DNA from: Bimuria novae-zelandiae CBS 107.79
Lineage: Eukaryota > Ascomycota > Dothideomycetes > Pleosporales > Didymosphaeriaceae
Reading direction: 5' to 3'
Length of the DNA stretch: 64,000 nt
NCBI GenBank assembly: GCA_010015655.1
Contig: ML976696.1
Coordinates: 62,001-126,000, forward strand
Both the position numbers and the translations under genes were made by a program. Each line of letters starts with the position of its first letter. Positions within the stretch are counted from its first letter, which is position 1. This document shows positions 57,701-64,000 of this stretch, in pieces. The notes under the pieces were generated by a model. It had not been told where the DNA came from. It ran no database searches and was given only the letters and a program-made list of their open reading frames with translations.

Positions 57701-60240
57701 TGCAGTCACAGCTTTACACTATACACAATCGCAATAAGGAGGATGAGCCTTATATGGCCTATCTACCGACGCTGGAGCCATTAATTCGTAGCAACACAGC
57801 GCCACCTTAGCAGGAGGAAGGCGAGGAAATCTTTAACACAGGCACGCAAGATGCGCAGGATAACTAGCAAACTATAAAAGAGCAGGACACTAAACAGCAG
57901 TTATAAGAGTAATTACTCTAAGAAATATAGTGTAACTAAGAAGACATGCAGTCTAATTAAGAAGATAATAAACTAATAATCTATATTAGAGCACCGCAGC
58001 AGGAGAATATTACTAGTTAAGAATAAGGGCCACTTATGCTGATCGCATTAGGCCACTAAAGCCAGCTTTAAAAAGCATCTTCCACTCTACCCAAAGGATG
58101 GGCGAGTTCAGACGAATATGTTCCAGATCGACGAAGAAACAACGCACCCAGGATAGCTAATCCTAAGGTTAGAAGCAGTAGCAACATCGTAGTAGGCAAA
58201 TAAGTAAGGAAGTAACTAAATTAGGCCTTTGCTATATACTATATAGCTTTTACAGTTGCAATAAATCCGATAGCCCTAGTAAAGCTAGCTAGAGAACTAC
58301 TAAAGATAAGGCTTTATCGCGATTAGCTACCACCACCGCCTAAGCGCTAAAAAGACCTTAAGAATTATCTATTTAGCGCAGAGTTTACCTAGGTAGTTTG
58401 AGCAAAGTTTAAGAGCTACTAGAAAAAGCACTATTTTAAGCGCACTAAGGCAATATTAGCTATAGTAGATGCTAAGATACTACCCCTAATATGGGTCTTC
58501 ACGTACAAGTTTGATAAAGATAGATATCTATACAAGTTTAAGGCACGACTCTGCGTACGAGGAGACCTATAAGACACGTGGGGAGACACATACGCTGCTA
58601 CGCTTACTATAAAAGTGTTTTAAGCACTTATTGCTTTAGCAGCAGCCTTTAGCCTGCTAATGTTTTAGTTTAACACATTAAATGCCTTTCTTAACGCTTA
58701 ACTATCGCGAAAGATGTACTGCCGTACCCTAGAAGGATTTATAGACATATTTGGTAAGCTTCTTGAGCTGCAACAAGCACTCTACGGCCTTAAGGAAGCA
58801 CTATTGCTTTAGTACTAAGAGCTATTATTAACCCTAAAGAAGCTCGGCTTAAGGCTAGTACTAGGAGTTCTATATTTATTCACGAATAAGTAGTTAATCG
58901 TGTTCTTTTATATCGACGATATTGTCGTCCTCGTACATCTACTTAATATAAGCGCCTACTAAGCGTTTAAGCAACAGCTGCTTAACACATATAACATTCG
59001 CGAGCTAGGAGAGCTCAAGTAGTTCCTAGGAATTTAAGTTATTTAAGAAGAGCTTATAAGATCTATCTACTTAATCTAAAACTTATTTATTAACAAGATT
59101 GCAACAAAGTTTAACCTTAAGCTTAATAGACAATATCTAGACGTACTATTAAAGGAAAACAACCTTACGCCTTTAACAGAGGAACCAAGCGCAGCACGAA
59201 CACACAGATATTAGTAATTAGTTAGCTCACTAGCATATATCTTAACCTTAACACGCCCAGACGTCGCGCGAGCACACTTAATACTAGCACGTTATCTTTA
59301 GAATCTAAGGTAGAAGCATATGCACGCAGCGCAGCATGTTTAGCAATACCTAATTAGTATAAAGAACCTTGCTATTCGTGCATTAGCAAATATACAAGGC
59401 GGAATTACGAGTATCTTAACACCAGAATTAGAATTAGCTTAGCAAGAACTAGAACCGTTGTTCTATAGCGCATTAGATACGGCCTTTGTAAATGAGCTAC
59501 ACACTCGTTAAAGTTCCTAAGGCTATCTTTTCAAGCTTTACGGCCTACCTATTAATTGGAAAGCGACAATTTAACGATTAGTTACGAAATTAACTACTAA
59601 GGCTAAGTTGCTATCTCTATCACTAGCAGGAAGAGAGATAGAGTGGTAGTAACGCTTCTTTTAGGCAATTTATTTTAACCTAGAGTTTATACTATTGCTC
59701 TAGTGCAACAACCAGCAAACTGTCTTAATTATAACTAAGATAGCTAATAAGCTTTAGATAAAGCTCAAGCACGTAGACGTGCACCACCACTAGATACGTT
59801 AGGAAGTATTAGAAGGCAGATTACAGATTAAATAGAAGCCTACTGCAGAAATGCCCGCAAATAGTTTTACAAAGATTTTTCCACGCCAAAAGCACGCCAG
59901 CTTTATACGCCAGCTAGGACTTAGCGATATTTTAGCATTACTAGAGCCTCAAACAAACTTAGAAGATATTGTATCAGACAAGCTCGGGGGGTGGTACTAG
60001 AGGAACACACGCAGAGATTACTAAAAGCTTAAAGTTACTCCTTTTTTAGCTTTCGTTTCTATAATTTACTTAAGCTAGGGGGGTGTGTTAGCTAACATTA
60101 CAACTCGACTATGTCGTCACATAGTCATGTGACCCTGCTGATCTAGAATCTTCTAGATACTCCACTTCATGTATATAGCCACTCCAACTTCCATCAGATA
60201 GTAAAAAACCCAGTTCGCCTCCTGCTGTGGTACGCACACA
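54769..60240 (+). mobile_element. Copia element E within the peptidase intron
   Basis: The element is 5,472 bp with 155-bp LTRs at 54769-54923 and 60086-60240, differing at only a handful of transitions. They start TGTTAGC(C/T)AACAT and end ACGCACA(C/T)A. The target duplication CTAAA lies at 54764-54768 and 60241-60245. GTTATAAGCCCGG follows the left LTR, and a purine tract AGGGGGGTG precedes the right one. TTGGTATCAGAGACC appears further in at about 55010. Of all elements in the window with an internal region, this one is the least decayed. Confidence 0.93.
55102..59850 (+). pseudogene. gag-pol of Copia E (stops throughout)
   Basis: Gag starts at ATG 55102 (MSLSDQGVTRVTIILDRLAD, then stop). 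A zinc knuckle KCICGSQHWYKDC lies near 55933-55971. The integrase zinc region with RECDTCIKAKLVA is near 56816-56855. Reverse transcriptase has RKMYCRTLEGFIDIFGKLLE near 58708-58768, followed by LQQALYGLKEALL and FFYIDDIVVLVH near 58905-58940, an intact YIDD-type box. RNase H has HTR.S..GYLFKLYGLPINWKAT near 59500-59570. TAG and TAA codons, many explained by CAG/CAA or TGG mutation, stop every domain. Confidence 0.85.
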
Positions 60241-60650
60241 CTAAAGCTAACATTTTCCTAGCGGACTTTGGTCGCACATACGTCCTCGGAAATGACCCAA
60301 GAAAACTGAAGCTCCGCAATGATCCCGAGGTGGCGTGGAAGGCGGTGAAGCAGCAGTTTGATGCGAACGAGAACATCACCGGAGAGCAGCTTTACGCCAT
60401 CGCCTGCCAGCAAGCCGAGGAAATGGGCTGGGAGTTTGGCGGTGCGCATTCGAGGCATCTGCTTGGAGACTCTCCTCATGAGCGAATCCCGAAGGAAAAA
60501 GCCAGCCTTTACACCAGTAAAGGGAACGCAGATAAAATGAGGAGCGTCGGAAAAGGCGGCTTTCAGCGTCATTGGATTCTGGAAATGCATCTTGTGGATC
60601 GGGAGAAGCAGATTGGAGGGTTCTTCGAGCAGTTGTTGACGGTTAGCTGA

Positions 60651-60873
60651 TAGAACCAGTTCAAGCAGCAGGTTGGTTAATTTAGTGGCTCAATGCCAGG
60701 TAACGTAGTGCCTTTGGAGGGATGCTCTGATATGAGCTATGCTCTGAGACGATCAGGATAAAAAAGTACGAAATCTATTAGTCTGAGTAGTCTATTCAAT
60801 TGCAAACACTGGGATATTTTCCGATTCCTCGCCTGCCCATGGTGTTTATGGCACCACTTTGCCTTCAGGTTTC
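60651..60873. other. Convergent spacer
   Basis: Short sequence between the 3' end of the peptidase remnant and the 3' end of the coiled-coil gene. No further feature seen. Confidence 0.4.
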
Positions 60874-61435
60874 TCATTCAATTCCCATTTGCTTCTCCAC
60901 GTCTCTTAATGCTGCCTCAAGTTTATCTACCCTCTCCTTTATGCATCCTATATGTGAACGGGGGTTTTCCAAGCCTATGTCGATTTTCTGTAACGTCGAA
61001 TCCCATGTATCCTCGTCCCGGTCTGGTTCTTTGTGCTCCTTCGCAACGTGTGTTTTAGGCTCTCGAGGGCCTACTGGTGAAGAAGTGGCGGGATTACACG
61101 GTACTTTGTGCTCGGTACGGCTGGCTCGATAGAGAGGATCAACCTTGTCTAAGCAGTCATTAGCTCGTACTTTCGAAGTTGACACACTGAGCCAATTATT
61201 GACGTACCCTGAATCTGAGCACAGCTCTCGGTAGCGCTCCCAGGACTAGGGTTGGGGCATTCGTTTGTTGAATCATTAACGAGGATGCTTTCGCGTAGTT
61301 TCTGTCTAACGTGCAAACGCTCACGGCGCAGAAGCTCTGTGTGAATTGAGTATCTATTGATATTCCGTTAGGAGTTAAGAACAAACCTTTAGCTAAAGCT
61401 TGCCAGCGCTGCTTGAGCTGGGTAACTTGGTCCAT
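60874..61435 (-). CDS. Small coiled-coil protein, three exons, unknown function
   Basis: The model was built from splice signals: exons 61387-61435, 61208-61336 and 60874-61148, introns of 50 nt (GTTTGT, branch CTAAC, CACAG) and 59 nt (GTACGT, branch GCTAAT, TTAG). The joined frame closes at 150 aa. The start MDQVTQLKQRWQALAK flows into ELLRRERLHVRQKLRESI, a continuous amphipathic helix that is only seen after splicing. The middle is a Pro/Glu/Asp-rich linker. The end CIKERVDKLEAALRDVEKQM is a second coiled-coil. No domain was recognised. Unspliced reading would give two unrelated short frames. It could regulate transcription or be a structural adaptor, but there is no evidence for either. 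Confidence 0.6.
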
Positions 61436-61989
61436 ACTGCCCAGCAAGCCAGCACTTCAGGCACGCTCACCAGTTTACAGTAAATTGTTTAACCGCACGA
61501 AGGGTATCGTCGTTCAAATACTCTGGTCAAATAACGGTTCTTTTTCTTTTCTTTTTCAGAAACAGGAAACAGGAAATGATGCCGGTGGCACAGAAGAAGA
61601 GGCGCCACCTCAATTTCCGCCCTAATCTGGTCATCCTTTGCACGGGGCGTTCGGTGGGTATACGGTATCCTGAAGCAAGGCGCTGGGACCACCTAGTGTA
61701 CGTCAGTTTTCAGGTCTCGAAATATTATCTACCTAGTCGAGGTCGCAGGACCGGTCCGTGGAGATTTATCATCCTGGATCCTAGAAAGTTACCAGTCATG
61801 TGAATATCATCACCGCTGGGAAATACAACCAATGCCAACTGTTCCGACAACTATGCGATGCCATTAGTCCACCAGCAAGCAATGACGGTACCTTCATTTT
61901 TCAATGTCTGCTAATGTTCTGGAGATTTGGATACTCGCCCCTTTCACTAAAGTTTTGTTTCTATAAGCAGGTGCGCCAAGCTAGGGCGG

Positions 61990-62252
61990 TATGGCTGAAC
62001 TTCTTACAGGGCTTGCCGCCGAGTATGCGCACGGTGAAGCTGACAAGGATATAGATTCTGCTCTACCTAAAATTCTCAAAAGATCATCATCGTGGCCATC
62101 GCTCTGGCGAATTTTATGCTCAAAACATCTGCATGTTTGCCTTGCATGAGTACGTCTGGAGAGCGAAAAGGAACAACAAGGCGGAAAGCTACCGTAGAAA
62201 TTCGATAGTACTGGATCCGCCGTTGGTCTTGGATCTTTCTTCTATTTGTTAG
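61990..62252 (+). pseudogene. Decayed open frame ahead of a foldback
   Basis: MAELLTGLAAEYAHGEADKD begins at 61990. After ...LPKILK one extra A near 62080 shifts the frame to DHHRGHRSGEFYAQNICMFA and LHEYVWRAKRNNKAESYRRN, which then runs into the foldback and a stop. Both halves have the look of coding sequence and fit together with a one-base correction. The family is not recognised. A second open stretch follows at 62246-62557 and 62503-62697. Confidence 0.35.
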
Positions 62253-62293
62253 AAAAACTGACGGCGGATCCGGTACTATCGAATTTCTACGGT
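62191..62293. repeat. 32-bp inverted repeat (foldback) with 39-bp loop
   Basis: The arms 62191-62222 and 62262-62293 are reverse complements with one mismatch in 32. The arms start ACCGTAGAAATTCGATAGTA. The loop is 39 bp. The flanks beyond the arms do not match, and no target duplication was identified. It could be a small MITE remnant or an inverted duplication of coding sequence. Confidence 0.85.
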
Positions 62294-62697
62294 ATGTGGA
62301 CGAGTGACCTGCCCAAGAAAGGCGACCTGCACCATAGGGACAAAGTGTGCGCGAAGGACACGCTGCAAGAACATCGAAATTACGATTCGATACCGCATAG
62401 ATACATCGTACTTTCACATGCAACGCCCATTATCCTTGTGGTTCGTAATCACCCCTTTTTTGGGGTGCATGGGATCAAGACGAGACAAAGAATCAACTTC
62501 GAGTGGTCCATGAGCGAGGCGAAGATAGGACAGCCGAGAGAGAAAAGCAATACATAGTCAGTCCATCATACCCATTCGATAAAACTTTCCAGCAACGAGG
62601 AGTAGAGATCGGTGCGAATCGAAATTTGCGAGACCACAGTAACGGAGGGGTCGAGATCCCGGACATTATTGTCAATCGTGCCACATATCCATGGTGA

Positions 62698-62984
62698 GGA
62701 GGCAGTCGCGGCCTCTCGACGCCACCCGCACTGGTAGCTGCTGGTAGCACCGTTTTCGGCAGGGAAGTTCGTTTCATCTCAGCGAGGTGAGTCGGATCAA
62801 CTTACGCTCATGCTGTAAAATGACTTCGACGCCTGGCACAGATCCATGTAAGCGGAATTCAATGTGGCACGGATTGAAATAGAGCGGCGTTCGGGGGTGC
62901 CTGATGCGCCTAGAAGTCAGTAGGCGGCGTAGTTGACTAGGGAGAAATACTAGCGTCGTTCGTGGTACAGTCGCGGCCGAAATC
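62698..62984. other. Spacer before the LINE, no gene seen
   Basis: Ordinary composition. No motif recognised. Confidence 0.4.
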
Positions 62985-64000
62985 GATTGATTGATTGATT
63001 GATTTATTACGCCCGGCTCACTCGCCTAAAGGGCCTTTTTACGCTAACTACATACCAGAGCTTATAGTAGTGACCTAACTCCCTCTAGCCCCTATAGATA
63101 ACCATCCTCGTGTCTATTCATCTTAACTCTGTGTATCTAGAGTCCCTCCTAAGTGATTAGTAGCAAGTTGTCTTAGGGTTGTTCCCCTAAGTGTTCAGTG
63201 TCCCTTCTTTAGCAAATGAAGCAGAACCTGCTAAGTAAGAGGGTTAGTCTTTTCCTCCTACGTTCCGCTTGCTATTTCTAGGCGTTTTATCGCTATCGCG
63301 TATCGAATTATCGCTTTTACTGCCTCTATGCTCGGTGTCTATGTCTTCGCTGGATCTGTCTTTGCTCTCCCTCTAAGGTAGAATAAGAGGCTTCCCCTTA
63401 GCGTGTCTGATTGCTCTAGCATTTGTTCCCTAAGCGTGTCCTATCGCGCGCATCGGAAGAGGAAGTGCTTAGGTGTTTCCGTGTGGTTATAAGCACATGC
63501 CCTAGAATCCGCTGCTCTAATCTAGTAGAGATATGCGTTTAGCCGTATTATCCCTGTGCATAGCTGTGCTAACACGGTCGCTTCTTGTCTGCTAAGGTTG
63601 TCGTATAACTTGCGGGTATATTGTCCTAGTAGTGCTGCATCTATCCGCTTGCTATATGCACCTGTGCCGTCTAGCAGAGTCCTTTTTACTTGTGCTTTTG
63701 CCATTATCGTGTTAATAACAGTTAATTTAGCTTAAAGCTGCCGTATGGGTGGCGTACTACCCTCCTGCGTAGTCCTCTTTGCCGCTTTCTTTACTTCGTC
63801 TGTAAGAGCGTTGCTACATTTCACTGTAATCTATATAAGATCTACTTTGTTTTCTAGCATCTCCAGGTCCTGGATTGTGCGGTAGATTCTTTAGATAATG
63901 TGTTGTCCTCACTGTCTCTTTGGCTGGCGAACTACCTGAAGGGCGGCCAGGTTTCTTGTGAGGATTACGATTCGCCTCTAGTGCGGTTTCCCTAGAGCCT
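62985..64000 (-). mobile_element. 3' part of a Tad1-type LINE (non-LTR retrotransposon)
   Basis: On the minus strand the sequence reads RRIVILTRNLAALQVVRQPK, then ENKVDLI and CSNALTDEVKKAAKRTTQEG, an RNase H domain as in Tad1-like LINEs. It is followed by RTLLDGTGAYSKRIDAALLG and LARLCTGIIRLNAYLY-like sequence (ATVLAQLCTGIIRLNAYLY) and ADSRACAYNHTETPKHFLFRCA, the C-terminal Cys/His tail. The 3' end is a short tandem repeat of ATCA units on the minus strand (62982-63004), as in LINEs with simple-repeat tails. RIP-type stops occur. The 5' part is beyond the window. Confidence 0.8.
63522..63704 (-). pseudogene. LINE pol C-terminal fragment
   Basis: An open stretch MAKAQVKRTLLDGTGAYSKR through GIIRLNAYLY inside the LINE pol. 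It is bounded by stops on both sides and is not a separate gene. Confidence 0.75.

Larger units (their letters stand above)
54417..60650 (+). pseudogene. M24-family metallopeptidase (Xaa-Pro aminopeptidase-like) with Copia in its intron
   Basis: Exon A (54417-54730) starts MASSAVYTTEMERAASLKDA and includes GITEKQLIDEIHAL, HKRAVR and, after a shift of one frame near 54620, FGPNNLSPYNENPPDWTIEA and DDIFFVDPGLVFAAW. Exon B (60262-60650) continues DFGRTYVLGNDPRKL, GGAHSRHLLGDSPHERIP and HWILEMHLVDREKQIGGFFE. The Asp pair, His and Glu of the M24 pita-bread metal site are in place. The intron is 54 nt without the Copia element (54731-54768 plus 60246-60261), with branch GCTAAC and CCTAG. Joining the exons also needs one extra base, so at least one, probably two, single-base frameshifts exist. 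The family usually removes N-terminal residues or acts on small amides. Confidence in the break is moderate. Confidence 0.72.

Noticed and set aside
1..64000. tRNA or rRNA genes
   Set aside because: Reading by eye showed no sequence with convincing A/B boxes and cloverleaf pairing. A covariance-model scan was not possible here.

Overview
The window is filamentous ascomycete (Pezizomycotina) nuclear DNA, most likely a Dothideomycete of the Pleosporales type. The evidence is short introns (about 40-90 nt) with CTAAC/CTGAC branch points, a fungal gene set (PIR-like wall protein, DUF7730 protein, WBP1, TIM17, complex I 9.5 kDa subunit), and transposon blocks converted to AT-rich, stop-filled sequence with the CpA-to-TpA bias expected of repeat-induced point mutation (RIP). 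The species is not identified.

Layout. 1-8603 is an AT-rich block: a minus-strand Ty3/Gypsy chromovirus (chromodomain, integrase, RNase H, reverse transcriptase, protease, gag and one 450-bp LTR), a second gag relict carrying an un-RIPed 173-bp solo LTR, and an inverted LTR-like complex. 8604-33700 is gene-rich and GC-balanced: PIR-like wall protein, Q-rich protein, DUF7730/F-box-like protein, a small pseudogene with three in-frame stops, Ecm4-type glutathione transferase, an unknown zinc-ribbon-like protein, TIM17, a BTB-like protein, divergent NUXM and WBP1, a CDF zinc transporter, a small 4F5/C2H2 protein, and an NLR/STAND-like pseudogene.

33710-54003 is a single AAA+ ATPase gene torn apart by transposons. 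A non-autonomous 874-bp hAT element sits in exon 2 (target duplication CATGGA[C/A]G). A second hAT element spanning 36810-53418 sits between Walker A and Walker B, with 23-bp terminal inverted repeats and a perfect 8-bp target duplication ATTGGTCT. That hAT has itself received two Copia elements, one short LTR element without a complete pol, and one solo LTR. Each has its own 5-bp target duplication, and removing all four leaves a 3,144-bp hAT of ordinary length. The ATPase coding remnants also carry two C-to-T nonsense changes.

54417-60650 is an M24-type peptidase gene whose 54-nt intron received a 5.47-kb Copia element (duplication CTAAA, 155-bp LTRs). The coding sequence is also frameshifted. 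60874-61435 is a three-exon coiled-coil gene. 61990-62700 holds decayed open frames and a foldback. 62985 to the end is the 3' part of a minus-strand Tad1-type LINE.

No CRISPR, tRNA, rRNA or biosynthetic cluster was seen. The most notable content is the precisely readable history of nested transposition and the serial death of three neighbouring genes (STAND-like, AAA+ ATPase, M24 peptidase). The gene-rich part encodes independent housekeeping functions: mitochondrial import and complex I, ER glycosylation, zinc handling, and cell wall. Intron positions and functional names are my reading of the sequence; no database search was possible.
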